Assembly: GCF_018130825.1 (NCBI RefSeq)
Contig: NZ_JAFCJS010000015.1
Span: 1-64,000, forward strand
Direction: 5' to 3'
Origin: Bradyrhizobium liaoningense
Lineage (GTDB): Bacteria > Pseudomonadota > Alphaproteobacteria > Rhizobiales > Xanthobacteraceae
Length of the DNA stretch: 64,000 bases
Of this stretch, positions 33,377 through 44,300 are shown one piece after another (within the stretch, counting starts at the first letter, position 1; each line of letters opens with the position of its first letter). The notes beneath the pieces are model-generated. The model did not search any database and was not told the DNA's origin. It saw nothing but the letters and a program-made list of their open reading frames with translations. The position numbers and the translations under genes are program-made.

Positions 33377-33879
33377 CTGTAAATTCCATTTGCATGTGTG
33401 GGAATCAACGTTAACGACCACAGGTAGGTGAGATTACGGTCTCGTTCGTTTTCAAGTCAATCATCGATCCATAGGATTTCGCCTTCAGAAAACCGGTGCG
33501 GTTCGTTGCAATCCCGTGCAATCGGTCAGCCCAACTGCCCTCTTCGGTCTCGTTCAGCCGGCCGGGTATGCAAGGTCCGAGCCACAAACTGGAAAGACAA
33601 TTTCGCTCGGCGTCACACGTTCCTAACTCCATAGCTCGACGCTGGCGTGACAGGTGACCCGGGCTGCGGACGGCCGCTCCGCCGAGGGAAAGGTTGGCCG
33701 GTTACGGCCCTGTAATGCCTCGGCGGCGTTAAGTAAACAGGCAAGACAGTCCCCGCCGCTCCTTCACTCGATTGATCGGTGATCGCTCCAATGTCACTAT
33801 GCGCCGGATTGAGCGGGGTAAGAGTTTGGCCGGACGGGCTTTTCTTCGTCGCGGGACACGGCCCGGCAGAGGGGATTGC
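33377..33879. other. Non-coding gap, 503 bp
   Basis: Divergent region between the XRE regulator and the exported protein gene. A 73-codon minus frame (33411-33632) exists but is weakly supported and would overlap the longer form of the regulator. The plus gene's ribosome site (AGAGGGG) lies at its right end. Confidence 0.4.
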
Positions 33880-34509
33880 GTGAGCATTTGGCGGCGTTTT
33901 TTATGTCGGATGCGGTCCGGGCTGTTGCTGTCGACCGGGGCGCTTTTTGCTCTTGCGGCTCCTTGCGCCGCGCAGACGGCCGGGCCCCGTCCGGCAGCGG
34001 AGCAAAGTCCCGACGCTCCCAAGCGCATCGAGCATCGTCAGCCTCTGATCGACATCCTTGCACACATGTCCGGCAAGTGCACGACCCTCAAGATCGCGGG
34101 TCGCAGCTACGCCTGCAAGGCCGTCGCCTACGCCCATAACGAAGCCGGACGTGTGAGCTTCGCGGTGGCCATCGAGGATCCGGCGGACGACGGCCACGTC
34201 GTGTCTTTCTCCGGCGAGAAGGGAAAGCGCTTCGACGACAATTCCTACGAGCTTCCGATCGATCGGATGCTGTTGAATTCAAAGCACCGGCCGAAAGTCC
34301 ATGGGCTGCCGGTGCCTGCGGAGGAGGCATCGACCGGCATCTGCCGCCAGTTCGGCAACTTTGCCGCGCGACGGGTCTCGAGTGTCACCTGCAGTGCAAC
34401 GGACTCGCGGGGGCAGAGCTATGAACTGCTGTTCGTGTCGGACGGCTCTCCCATCGGCGTTCGACGCGTGAGGCAGTCAGCCGCGTCGATCGACGACCCG
34501 TTTAAGTAG
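33880..34509 (+). CDS. Exported hypothetical protein with cysteine pairs
   Basis: 209 residues from a GTG at 33880, set by GAGGGG five bases upstream and by the signal peptide that begins there (MSIWRRFLCRMRSGLLLSTGALFALAAPCAAQ). The mature chain has cysteines in GKCTTLKIAG, YACKAVAYAHNEAGRVSFAV, GICRQFG and VTCSATDS, suggesting two disulfides, and a mixed beta pattern. Probably periplasmic. No family recognised. Confidence 0.75.
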   Translation: MSIWRRFLCRMRSGLLLSTGALFALAAPCAAQTAGPRPAAEQSPDAPKRIEHRQPLIDILAHMSGKCTTLKIAGRSYACKAVAYAHNEAGRVSFAVAIEDPADDGHVVSFSGEKGKRFDDNSYELPIDRMLLNSKHRPKVHGLPVPAEEASTGICRQFGNFAARRVSSVTCSATDSRGQSYELLFVSDGSPIGVRRVRQSAASIDDPFK

Positions 34510-34600
34510 TCCTGCAGCCAAATAGTCCTACAGCGACGCGGGCAGGTTTTCTGCGTTGCCCTTGCGGACCAGGATTTCGCTGCCGCCTCGCCAAGCGAGT

Positions 34601-35080
34601 TCAATAGCAATTCTGAGAATTGCCCCCGAGCCGGGCACACGCATCCGAATTGGAAGCCCGCCACTGAACCACGGCTAACGGGCCGCGTCCCTGCCCGCCT
34701 TCCGACGGCGCTCCTCTCAGCCTTTCCGCCTCTTCCGCCACGATGGCCCTGTGCGCCTTCGCAATCTGGTCATTTCGTTCAAGCAGCGACACCTTGCCGG
34801 CCGCGACCTGGACGGCGAGCGCTTTGCGCAATGCATTTTCGCGGTCGAGCAGCTCCGGAAATGGCAAGCCGGGCCGGACCAAGAGCTCCGTTGCTTTCAC
34901 GATGCAATCGGCACGCGCAACGGCTTGCGCGCTCTGATCGGGAAATGCATTGCGGCAGTCCGCAAGCGTCTCGGCAAGATTCACCGACGAATCTTCGCTT
35001 TCGCTCTGAAGCGCCAGTCGCGTTCCGCCGCACCCCGCAAGCAGGCTGAACAGCAGCACAACAACGGCATGGCGCATCAT
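34601..35080 (-). CDS. Small lipoprotein downstream of the T1SS genes
   Basis: 159 residues from ATG 35080; ATG 35077 is equally possible. A short signal peptide ends in LAGC (lipobox Cys near residue 17). The mature chain is mostly helical (NLAETLADCRNAFPDQSAQAVARADCI; ALRKALAVQVAAGKVSLLERNDQIAKAHRAIV in part), with cysteines near 42, 59 and at the C-terminus. It follows the membrane-fusion protein gene on the same strand, so it may be part of the secretion operon. Role unknown. Confidence 0.72.
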   Translation of the reverse strand: MMRHAVVVLLFSLLAGCGGTRLALQSESEDSSVNLAETLADCRNAFPDQSAQAVARADCIVKATELLVRPGLPFPELLDRENALRKALAVQVAAGKVSLLERNDQIAKAHRAIVAEEAERLRGAPSEGGQGRGPLAVVQWRASNSDACARLGGNSQNCY

Positions 35081-35148
35081 AAACGGGGCTTTAACGCGTC
35101 GGCGCCGCGAGCTGATGGCCCGTGCGAGCTCGACCGGGCCCATGCTTC

Positions 35149-36507
35149 CTATTTCTGGCGGAAGGAGTGATTGAACGACATGATCAACGGGCCGACGAGA
35201 TATTCAAATGCCGTGCGCTGGACGGTCGGGATCATGACCGTTGCCGGCATTCCCGGATAGAGCCTGATGTTCGGCATGGCCGCGAGCTCGTCCTGATCAA
35301 TTCGCACGAAGGCCGTGTAGTATGGGTTGTTGCTCTTGGGGTCGGTCAGACGATCTGCCGAGACCTGGATGACGTCGCCATGAATGATCGGCACGATCCG
35401 CTGCTTGTAAGCCGTGAGGTGAACTTCCGCACGTGTGTTGGGATGCACGTCGCTGATGTCCTCGACCGCCACCTGCGCTTCGATCGTGAGCCCATCCAGC
35501 TCCGGGACGATGTCCAGGATCTTGTCGCCGCGCTGTATGACGCCGCCGACTGAAAAGACGTTGAGGCCGACCACCTGGCCGCTGTAGGGCGCGCGGATCT
35601 CCATGCGCCCCAGGACCGCCTTGGCGTTCATGGCCTTCGGGATGACCTCCAGAATCTTCGCTTGCGTGTCGCGAAGGTCCTTGGTCACGTCGGTCATTCG
35701 GTCATTGTCGAGCTGCGCCATTTGCTGCTGTTGCTCGGCAATTGCCTGGCGCGCTTTGGCAATGTTGGCGTTCGAATCCGCGATCTGGCCCTCGAGGCCG
35801 TAGGCGGTACGCTCCAGTTGCAGAATACGCGGGCGCGCGATAAGGCCCCGCTCGACGAGAGGCGCGATATCCCGCGCCTCGCTGTGAACGGAGTTGATCT
35901 GGTCGGTAAATGACTTCACCTGCGCCTGGGCGCCGACGATCTGCGAGCCGAGCTGGTTGATCTTCTCGCGGATGACGCTGCGCTGTCCCTCCAGCGCGGC
36001 CCGGCGGCTCTCGAACTGGCTGACCTGCCCGTTCCAGACGCTCTTGAGATAGGGATCTTCGGAACGCGCCTTCAGATCCGACGGCATCACGAGCTCGGAG
36101 CCGTGATCGAGCTCGGTCAGGAGCCGAACCTCCGTGGCACGAAGCACGGCCCATTGCTGCGTCAGAACTTCGTATTCAGCACGCGCCTGGGTCTCATCCA
36201 GCACGATCAGGAGGTCACCGGAGCGGACCTTGTCGCCCTCCCTGACCCGCAGCTCCTTCACGATGCCGCCGTCAAGGTGCTGGACGCTCTTGCGATTGCC
36301 GTCAACCTTGACGACCGCGTTCGCGACAACGGCGCCGTTGAGCGGCGCGGTCAGCGCCCACGCACCAATCCCGCCGAAGAATACGGCAATAATGACCCAG
36401 CCGGCGAGAGAGATACGCCTGATCGAGTCGCTGGGCGGCCCGGCGGAATGACCGGCCCGGCTGCCAACAGCGGCGAAATTCTTGGGTGTTCCATCTAGAA
36501 TGGCCAT
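35149..36507 (-). CDS. prsE: Type I secretion membrane-fusion protein (HlyD/PrsE family)
   Basis: 452 residues from ATG 36507, nine bases after the ABC transporter stop. One membrane helix near residues 33-55 (ISLAGWVIIAVFFGGIGAWAL), a split lipoyl/biotinyl-like domain (VQHLDGGIVKELRVREGDKVRSGDLL; MEIRAPYSGQVVGLNVFSVGGVI), a long periplasmic coiled coil (about 105-290) and a C-terminal beta-barrel define the HlyD family; length and motifs fit PrsE/PrtE/HasE. It bridges the transporter to a TolC-like porin, which is not encoded here. Confidence 0.95.
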   Translation of the reverse strand: MAILDGTPKNFAAVGSRAGHSAGPPSDSIRRISLAGWVIIAVFFGGIGAWALTAPLNGAVVANAVVKVDGNRKSVQHLDGGIVKELRVREGDKVRSGDLLIVLDETQARAEYEVLTQQWAVLRATEVRLLTELDHGSELVMPSDLKARSEDPYLKSVWNGQVSQFESRRAALEGQRSVIREKINQLGSQIVGAQAQVKSFTDQINSVHSEARDIAPLVERGLIARPRILQLERTAYGLEGQIADSNANIAKARQAIAEQQQQMAQLDNDRMTDVTKDLRDTQAKILEVIPKAMNAKAVLGRMEIRAPYSGQVVGLNVFSVGGVIQRGDKILDIVPELDGLTIEAQVAVEDISDVHPNTRAEVHLTAYKQRIVPIIHGDVIQVSADRLTDPKSNNPYYTAFVRIDQDELAAMPNIRLYPGMPATVMIPTVQRTAFEYLVGPLIMSFNHSFRQK

Positions 36508-36516
36508 TGGGCGAGC

Positions 36517-38229
36517 CTAGCTGCTGGAGCCTTGCACGGCGTGCACGGGGACAGGACGGGTCAGCCGCGCCATGATCTCGGCACGAGGCCCGAACATCTC
36601 GGCGACGCCATCTCTGAGGACGAGAATCTTGTCGACGACCCCGATGGTCGCCGGCCGATGCGAGACGATGACAACCGTCGTCCCGCCCTTTTTCAGTTGC
36701 ACGATGCAATCTGCCAGAGCGACATCACCTTCGGCATCGAGGTTCGAGCTCGGCTCGTCGAGCACGACGAGGCTCGGGCTGCCATAGACGGCGCGGGCGA
36801 GGCCAATCCGCTGGCGGAAGCCGCCGGACAGAATAGCGCCGCCTTCTCCGACCTGGGTGTCGTAACCGTGCGGAAGCCTCAGGATCATTTCGTGCACGCC
36901 GGCGAGCTGGGCGGCGAGGATGACGTCCTTGTCGCTTCCCTCGTCAAAGCGGCCGATATTGGCGGCGATCGTGTCCGAGAACAGCTCGATATCCTGAGGC
37001 AGGTAGCCGACATGGTCGCCGATCGCCCGCTTGACCCAGGTCGAGACGTCGGCGCCGTCCAGCCGCACGGCGCCGGCCGAAGGCGTCAGCACGCCGACAA
37101 GCTGGCGCGACAGGGTCGATTTCCCGGCCCCGGATGGGCCGATGACCCCGAGCACCTCTCCCGCCTCTACGGCAAAGGCAACGCCGCGCAGAATGGCCTT
37201 GGAGCTCCCCGGAGGAACGAAGGTGAGCGCCTCCACCGAGACGCGCCCCTTGGGCCTCGGCAGCGTGAGGCCGGCATCGAGAAGAGGATGCGCCGTAAGC
37301 AGCTCGCGAATGCGCAGGAACGCAGCACGCGCCGAGACAAGACCGCGCCAGGAGCCCACGATCTGCTCGACCGGCTGCAGCGCGCGGCCGAGCAGAATGC
37401 TGGCCGCGAACATCGAACCGACCGTCGTGACCCGCTCGATCACGAGATATGCGCCCAGCCCCAGGATCAGCGATTGCATGGCGAGGCGCAGAAAACGGAT
37501 CAGGCTCTGGATCGCGGCGGCGCGGTCGCTTGCCGCGACCTGGCGCTCGAGCATCCGGTCGCGATCGCGACTCCAGCGCCGCAGCAGACCGCCGGTCATG
37601 CCCATGGCACGCACGACCTCGGTGTTGCGCAGGCTCATTTCGGTGAAGCTGTAGCTGCGCGCCGCGGCTTCGTTCGATTCCGTGAGCGGCAGCTTCACCA
37701 GCCACTCGCTCAGCAGCGCCATCAGCACCAGGATGACCGAACACCCCAGCGCAAAGGCCCCCAGGAACGGATGAAGCGCGAAGATCACCGCGATGTAGAT
37801 GGGGGCCCAGGGCAGATCGAAGATCGCGTGGATGCCGGTCCCCGTGACGAACTGGCGAAACGTATCGAAATCGCGGAGCGCCTGGCTGCGGGCGCCGCCC
37901 GCGCCGGCGGAACGATCGATGATTGCCGTCATCACCCGTGAGGCGATCTTCCGGTCGAGGCGGATGCTGGCGCGGGTCAGCACTCTTGCGCGAACTGCGT
38001 CCAGCCCGGCAAGCGCCACGAACGCCAGCAGCAGCGCAATCGTGAGCATCAGCAACGTGATCTCGCTGGCGCTCGAGATCACGCGGTCATAAACCTGCAG
38101 CATGTAGAGCGGGCCGGCGAGGTACAGCAGGTTAATGGCAAGGCTGAAGATGCCAGCCGTCACGAAATAACCCTGGCATGTCTGCAGCAGGCGCCGGAGC
38201 TCGTCCGGCCTTTTGAAAGGCGCGTTCAC
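36517..38229 (-). CDS. prsD: Type I secretion ABC transporter (PrsD family)
   Basis: 570 residues from a GTG at 38229. A six-helix membrane domain (about 20-290) without the N-terminal C39-like peptidase domain is followed by an ABC ATPase: Walker A GPSGAGKS (364-371), Q-loop YLPQD (409-413), signature LSGGFRQ (468-474), Walker B LVVLDEP (487-493) and H-loop His524. Closest in layout to rhizobial PrsD and PrtD, which export RTX proteins with C-terminal signals. Likely substrates are the RTX proteins encoded nearby. The 5-prime gap of 698 bp should hold its promoter. Confidence 0.95.
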   Translation of the reverse strand: MNAPFKRPDELRRLLQTCQGYFVTAGIFSLAINLLYLAGPLYMLQVYDRVISSASEITLLMLTIALLLAFVALAGLDAVRARVLTRASIRLDRKIASRVMTAIIDRSAGAGGARSQALRDFDTFRQFVTGTGIHAIFDLPWAPIYIAVIFALHPFLGAFALGCSVILVLMALLSEWLVKLPLTESNEAAARSYSFTEMSLRNTEVVRAMGMTGGLLRRWSRDRDRMLERQVAASDRAAAIQSLIRFLRLAMQSLILGLGAYLVIERVTTVGSMFAASILLGRALQPVEQIVGSWRGLVSARAAFLRIRELLTAHPLLDAGLTLPRPKGRVSVEALTFVPPGSSKAILRGVAFAVEAGEVLGVIGPSGAGKSTLSRQLVGVLTPSAGAVRLDGADVSTWVKRAIGDHVGYLPQDIELFSDTIAANIGRFDEGSDKDVILAAQLAGVHEMILRLPHGYDTQVGEGGAILSGGFRQRIGLARAVYGSPSLVVLDEPSSNLDAEGDVALADCIVQLKKGGTTVVIVSHRPATIGVVDKILVLRDGVAEMFGPRAEIMARLTRPVPVHAVQGSSS

Positions 38230-38927
38230 AAAATCCGGCGGAGACCCGCCCCCCTAATCAAAAATGACGCCGGAGCGACAACGCCCGGCGGAATTAAAGA
38301 CCTACTGGCAGCCGTTACAATTCTTGTCTAATCGATCACAATCTTTAGCACAGCCGCCGGCCCTGCGAAATAATCCTCGCTGGAAGGTAAAGCTGCCCGT
38401 AGAGCTACGGGGGCTTGCGCGTTTACGATATTTATCTTGACCAACCCACGGCTAAATGCAGCGGGTGTAGGCAGGCGGCACCAGCGGAACGCCGGCACGA
38501 ACCCAAACAGCGGACATGGTTCGCATTTCCGCGGCGCAACATGCGCGAGCACGAGCTGAAAATTCCCTTTCCGGAAGAATGGGCGCAGGGAAGACCGGGC
38601 GCCGGGCTGCACCCGCAACCCCGTGTGCGGAGAAAGTGCGCACGGTCCGGCCTTCCCTGCGTGGATGGTTTAACGGCTTCCTTCGCGCTCTCCCCGGGGA
38701 GACAAGCTCTATTGCCACGAAAGGGCGGGCGTAACGAACATAAAACCCGATTTATGCGCCGTTAAAGAGATTGCGAAACTTGGACTGCCGTCGTCAGCGC
38801 TCTGGAACCGCTGATCCCAGTTTAACGGCTCGATTTACCCGCCTTTAATTCGCGCGGCCTTCCGATCCCTGCACCGACGCGCGACATCGCGCGCTTTTTC
38901 TTCCGTCGCACAGGGCAAGGAGCTTCA
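38230..38927. other. Divergent intergenic region, 698 bp
   Basis: Separates prsD from the subtilase gene and should hold both promoters. No frame has protein-like composition with a start. TTTAA/TTAAC motifs occur at 38670-38850 but none has the CtrA N7 spacing. Confidence 0.45.
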
Positions 38928-41309
38928 ATGGCCAAGCGGGGCGTGAATGATCAGTACGGGAATTTCTCTGAAGCGAATGCAAATGCTCTGGAATGGGAAT
39001 TCATCGGACTGAACATCGCCTCGGCAAATGTCGGATCGATGGACACTCCGGCGGTGCGCCAGGGTCATGGCATCGAAATGAGCTTTTCGGCTTCGGACGG
39101 CGGCGGTCCGGAAAGCTTCGCCGGGAAAAAGGGTGGCGGAGGTGCCACGAGCAGCGGAACGACAGGCGGGAGCACATCGGGTGGAAGTGGCACCTCGGGC
39201 ACCGGCACTACTGTCGGGCAGGGAAACACGACCACGAAACTTGTAGCCGTAACAATCCTGTCGCCGACCCTGAACCCACCCACCGGCAACAGCACGCTGC
39301 CCAGTGACACGTACTTTTACAAGGAATGGAATCTGACCAGTAGCACCGGCGGCATCAATGTCACCAAGGCCTGGCAGAACTATACCGGACTGGGCGTCAA
39401 GGTCGGCGTCATCGACGACGGCATCGATTACAACAACACCGATCTTCATTCGCACTATCTCTTCAATCTGGACTATGACGCGACCAACGGCGGGAGCGAT
39501 GCCTACGGCACGTCGACCGACAGTCATGGGACGACGGTTGCCGGTGTGATCGGCGCCGCGCGTGACGGCAGCGGCACTGTCGGCGTGGCTTACGATGCCG
39601 GGATCGCGGGCTTCCGCATCAGCTACGGCACCGGCGGCGGCCCGAGCCAGATTGCCGATGCCTTCAACCACGCGCTCTCGAGCGGCATGGACGTCGTCAA
39701 CGCGAGCTGGGGCTACACGACCGCCTACTCGGACAACTTCTTCTCGTCTGCGTTCGCGTCGTCCAGGACCGCCATCCTCAATGAGGTCATGTACGGCCGC
39801 GGCGGCCTCGGGACCAGCATCGTCTTCGCGTCCGGCAACGGCCGGAGCTCGGGTGACAACGTCAACTACCACAACTACCAGAACGACCCGTATGCCATCG
39901 TCGTTGCCGGCGTCGATCCCACCGGACGCGTTGCAAGCTTCAGCACGCCGGGCGCAGCGCTCCTGGTCTCGGCACCGGGGGGCGCGTATAGCGACGACCG
40001 GGTCGGCAGCGCCGGCTACAACACCAGTGGCGACTACATCTCGATCTCCGGCACGTCCTATTCGGCCCCGGCGGTCTCCGGCGTCATCGCCCTGATGCTG
40101 CAGGCCAACCCCAATCTGGGATTTCGCGACATTCAGGATATCCTGGCCTATTCCTCCAAACAGACCGACCCGACCAGCGCCAGTTGGCACGTGAACGGTG
40201 CCCATGACTGGAACGGAGGCGGCCTGCACTACAGCGAGGACTACGGCTTCGGACTGGTCGACGCGACGGCGGCGGTTCGGCTTGCCGAAAGCTGGCGCTA
40301 CCAGAAGACCTACGCCGACATGTCGACGGAATCGGCGACGCATGGTGACAACGCCGCGATTCCGGACGGCATCGGAAGCCTGAGCAGCCAGATCACCTTC
40401 GCCTCGTCGCTCAAGGTCGAGAAGATGGTGATCGATCTCAACATCACGCACGCAAGCCCCGGCGACCTCACCGTGACCTTGACCGGGCCCGACGGTACGA
40501 GCGCCACGCTCGCCTCGCATCCCGCGGGCGGCACCGGCAGCGGGATCGTGTTCGAGACCACCGCAAACAGCTTCTGGGGCGGCGACGCCAAGGGCACGTG
40601 GACCCTGACGGTCACCGACAGCGCATCAGGCAACAGCGGTACGCTGAACGGCTGGACGCTGACGGCGCTAGGCGATGCACCAACCACCCCGACCACCTAC
40701 GTCTACACCGACGAATTCGCGACCATGGCCGGAAGCAACCGCGTCGTGCTCACGGACTCCAGCGGCACCGCACAGATCAACACCGCGGCCGTGACCACCG
40801 GCTCCTACCTGGATCTCAATCCGGGAGCGACCGACACCATCGCTGGCAAGACGCTTCAGATCGCGTCCACCTCGATCATCAAGAATGTCTGGGCGGGCGT
40901 CGGCAACGACACGATCATCGCCAACGATTTCGGCGACACGATCCAGGCCGGCCTCGGCAACAACACGATCGTCACCGGCAAGGGCGCGGATATTCTCTAC
41001 GCGGCGCAAGCCGCGGGAAGCAGCGACATTTTCATGTTCAATGCGCTTTCGAGCACCACCGACACGATCCTGAACTGGGTGGCGGGCAACAACACCATCA
41101 ATGTGGGGCAGCTGCTCAGCTCGATCGGCTATGGCGGCAGCAATGCTTTCACCGATGGCTGGCTCAGCTTCGTCTCCGATGCGAAGGGCGGCACCAACGT
41201 GGTCGTCGACGCGCACAACGGCGCGGCGCCGCAGGTCATCGTGGACATCGTCGGCATCGCGCCGACGCTGCTTCACGAGAGCACGACATCGTGGAGCCTG
41301 ATCGTGTGA
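38928..41309 (+). CDS. Secreted subtilisin-like protease with P-domain and degenerate RTX tail
   Basis: 793 residues from ATG 38928 with AAGGAG upstream. No signal peptide, consistent with type I export. A Gly/Ser/Thr-rich linker (about 68-100) precedes an S8 peptidase domain (about 130-440) with an apparently intact triad: Asp163 in GVIDDGID, His200 in DSHGT, Ser377 in SGTSYSAP, and oxyanion Asn304 in ASGNG. A proprotein-convertase P-domain (about 460-585; VEKMVIDLNITHASPGDLTVTL, FWGGDAKGTWTLTV) follows. Degenerate RTX nonapeptides (GVGNDTIIAND, GLGNNTIVTGKG) occupy the tail. It is encoded divergently from the T1SS genes, its likely exporter. Confidence 0.92.
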   Translation: MAKRGVNDQYGNFSEANANALEWEFIGLNIASANVGSMDTPAVRQGHGIEMSFSASDGGGPESFAGKKGGGGATSSGTTGGSTSGGSGTSGTGTTVGQGNTTTKLVAVTILSPTLNPPTGNSTLPSDTYFYKEWNLTSSTGGINVTKAWQNYTGLGVKVGVIDDGIDYNNTDLHSHYLFNLDYDATNGGSDAYGTSTDSHGTTVAGVIGAARDGSGTVGVAYDAGIAGFRISYGTGGGPSQIADAFNHALSSGMDVVNASWGYTTAYSDNFFSSAFASSRTAILNEVMYGRGGLGTSIVFASGNGRSSGDNVNYHNYQNDPYAIVVAGVDPTGRVASFSTPGAALLVSAPGGAYSDDRVGSAGYNTSGDYISISGTSYSAPAVSGVIALMLQANPNLGFRDIQDILAYSSKQTDPTSASWHVNGAHDWNGGGLHYSEDYGFGLVDATAAVRLAESWRYQKTYADMSTESATHGDNAAIPDGIGSLSSQITFASSLKVEKMVIDLNITHASPGDLTVTLTGPDGTSATLASHPAGGTGSGIVFETTANSFWGGDAKGTWTLTVTDSASGNSGTLNGWTLTALGDAPTTPTTYVYTDEFATMAGSNRVVLTDSSGTAQINTAAVTTGSYLDLNPGATDTIAGKTLQIASTSIIKNVWAGVGNDTIIANDFGDTIQAGLGNNTIVTGKGADILYAAQAAGSSDIFMFNALSSTTDTILNWVAGNNTINVGQLLSSIGYGGSNAFTDGWLSFVSDAKGGTNVVVDAHNGAAPQVIVDIVGIAPTLLHESTTSWSLIV

Positions 41310-41318
41310 TCAAGAAAA

Positions 41319-41348
41319 AGGCCCTGCGGCGATTTCGCCGCGGGGCCT
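41319..41348 (-). terminator. Strong intrinsic terminator
   Basis: AGGCCCTGCGGCG / CGCCGCGGGGCCT, a 13-bp stem with one T-G pair and an ATTT loop. Read on the minus strand it is followed by TTTTT, a textbook rho-independent terminator for the gene ending at 41375. It also lies just past the protease stop, so it could act in both directions. Confidence 0.85.
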
Positions 41349-41374
41349 GCTTGGGACTTCGTAGTTCGTCCCGC

Positions 41375-44300
41375 CTAGGCGTGATTGGCGATTCCCGCGA
41401 TCGGATGCAGGCCAATCAGGTTCTGATCTTCCAGGATGCCCCAGAACGCGTCCACAGTATTGGCTTGAACGTCGTAGACCGGGCCGCCAAGGCTGTCCTG
41501 CCAGCCGATCAGGCTGCCGTCCGTCGATATCACGAAGCCGCCAGTCGAACCGTCGAGCCCATGGTTGTAGGCGGCGAGAGCGTTCTTCAGCCCCTCGCCG
41601 CTTGCATACACGGTGGTGGTGACGTCGTTGCCGGCATCGCTGTCGGTATTGGCCGCGATGTAGGACGACTTATAGGAGTATCCGGTCGAAGCAAGCTTCG
41701 ACCACGAGTCGTCGCTCGAGGACATGCTCGTGCTCTTGAACGTGATGGCGCTGCCGTTCAAGGTGTAGTCCGTTCCGGCCCCATCGTTGATGATAGCCTG
41801 AACCGCTGGTGACGCCAGGTCATTTGCAGTCGAGAAATTGATCTTGCTGTTGCCGTTGCTGAAGGCACCCTGCCCCTTCAGCCACAACACCGCCTCCTCG
41901 ATCAGGCCGGTTGGGGATGCATCAAAGCCCGGTGCCAGCCCGCCATGCGCCTGATCGTAGATATAGTCGTTGTACTCGTTGAGCTGCGCCGCAACCGCCT
42001 GGCTCGCCAGGATGATGCGGGCGTCGCCGGAGACCGGGCTGTTCGCGAGTATCTGAGCGGAGGCCAGATCAAAGAACAGATGACCCGACTCGCCAGTGAC
42101 CAGACCGTCATGGTTCAGGTCGCCCATCAAAAGCCCGGAATCCCCGCCTCCGTTGTTGGCGCCCTTCACGAGGCCGAGACTGCTCGAAGGGCCGTTCGTC
42201 GTGAGCGTGCTGAGATCGTTCGAGCCGATCTTTGCGTCGTGGTCCCAATCGTACTTCGGAACCACGTTGATCTCCGAGCCGGAGCCTTTTTCGTCGCCGG
42301 ACGTCGCATCCCACAACGTGAGGTGCGTCGACCAATAGCCCTTGGTCAGGCCGGCCAACGTCACGCCGATCGGCGTATAGCTGCTGGGATCGGTTGCGGT
42401 GGGCGTCGTCGAGTCACCGCAATCGTCGGAGACCGCATTGGTCGTGGCTGTGCCGATGTTGGTGTAGGCCGTTGCCCCCGCAATTCCGCTCGCCTTGAAT
42501 TGCCAGGTTTCGCCGACATCGAGCACGTTGTTGTTGTTGAGGTCGCCGATGTTGTGGGTCGTATCCGACCCCAGTAGATCCGCGTTGGATCCAAACACCG
42601 TTGCCGCGGCAAAATCGTCGGCCGTCGTGCCCGTAGTGCCATTGTTGTCGGAAACGCCGACACCGGTCAGCCCGACATTGCCGTCGTTTGTGACCGCGTA
42701 GGTCCAGTTGATCACCTGCCCCACCAGGACTTTGGCGGAATCCGCACCATTCGTCTTCTTGTCCAACGTGATGTGCGGAGCGAGCCCGAAGTAGATGGCA
42801 GAATCGGAAGGATCGGCGGTGAACGTGTTGCTCGCACCGTCGGTGAAGCTGACGCTGACATCCGCCGTGTTGGTGTTGGGTCCACCGGCAACCCAATCGG
42901 CGAGCACGGTGTAGGTCCAGGTCTCGCCGACATCGAGGATGTTGTCGCCCGCCGTCCCGGTACCGGTGTCCGTGTGCGTCCCCAGCGCAAGCTGCGAGTC
43001 GGTGACGACCGGGTTCGCAAACGCGACGTTCCCAGTGTTCGTCACCGTAATGCGATACTCGACCTTGCCGTCGGAGTCCTTGAGCAGGTTGATCTTGGTA
43101 TCGGCTTTCAGGACATCGCCGTCATCCGGACAGATGATGTCCTTGGAGATCGTCAGCGAGGGGTTGGCGCCGAAATAATTGGCGTCGTCCGAGTCGCTTG
43201 CGGTCGCGGTGTTTTCACAGTCATCGGTGAAGGTCGCCGATACCGTCGCGGTGTTGGTCTGCTGCCCTTCCGCCCAGGATGCGGTGATTGGACTACCACC
43301 GATGGCGTCGACGAGTTCGGACCCGCCGCTGCCGGCAACGGTGACGACCTGGTCGATTCCCAATTTGGAGTCGACCAGGTGAATGTCGAGGGACACGTCG
43401 CTATTGTTGGTGATCGTAAAACGATACTGAGGATCGTCGTACCCGGTGAGCAGGACCGGTCCAGTCGGATCGTTGGCGTCGGACCAGGTCTGACCGCCGT
43501 CGACGGACACCTCCTTCTTGATGGTGATCGAGTCGGGAGCCACCGTTACGCCGGTGTAGCCGCTGATGTCGAATGCGGTTGGATTGAGATCGGCGGGCGG
43601 ATTGGCCGGGTTGTAGCCTGTCGCGCTCGTCGTGACGGTCCCCGTGTTCGAGTAGGCGCCGGCAACCGTCGTCCCCGTTGCAGAGTACTGCCAGGTTTCG
43701 GCTTCGTTGACACCGGTCGTTGTGGCGTCATCGGCATCCAGGATACCGTTATGATTGACGTCGCCGACGTTGTACTCCTGGCTGTTGAAAGTCACGGTGA
43801 CGGCAGTCGCAGTGAAATCGTCGGCCGTCGTGCCGGGCGTCCCGTTGTCATCGGTCACAACGACGTTGTTCAGACCCACCGTTCCGGTATTCGTGACCGC
43901 GTAAGTCCACTTGACGTCTTCACCCGAGAGCAAGGTCTTGCCGGCGACGCTCTCTCCATCCTCCGGGCAGACAGTGTCCTTGGCGATGGAGACCGTCGCA
44001 TGCGGGGTGGGTGGAGGCGTGACGTTGCCGGACGCCCGGTACGACCACTCCTCGAAAGTGCCGTCGACCCGCTCGCCGCTCACCCCACCGAAGACCGAAT
44101 ACAGGTATATGTAGGAACTGTTGCTAAGCCCCGCGAAGAAGGAGTTCGGGACGAGGAAGCTGTAGTCCGGATGACCATTGCCTGACGAGAGGTCGTTCAG
44201 CTTGAGCGAGACATCTCCGTCGGCACCTGCATCCATATTCCAGATCAGCGTCGCCGCCGCACCGAAGCCGGTGTCGGTGCCGCCGAGGGCACCTATCGGA

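Noticed and set aside
33411..33632. 73-codon minus-strand ORF
   Set aside because: No good ribosome site, no recognisable domain, and it overlaps the longer form of the XRE regulator. It may be a gene remnant but support is too thin.
38230..38927. CtrA-type boxes upstream of the subtilase
   Set aside because: TTAAC and TTAAA motifs are present but none has the seven-base spacing.
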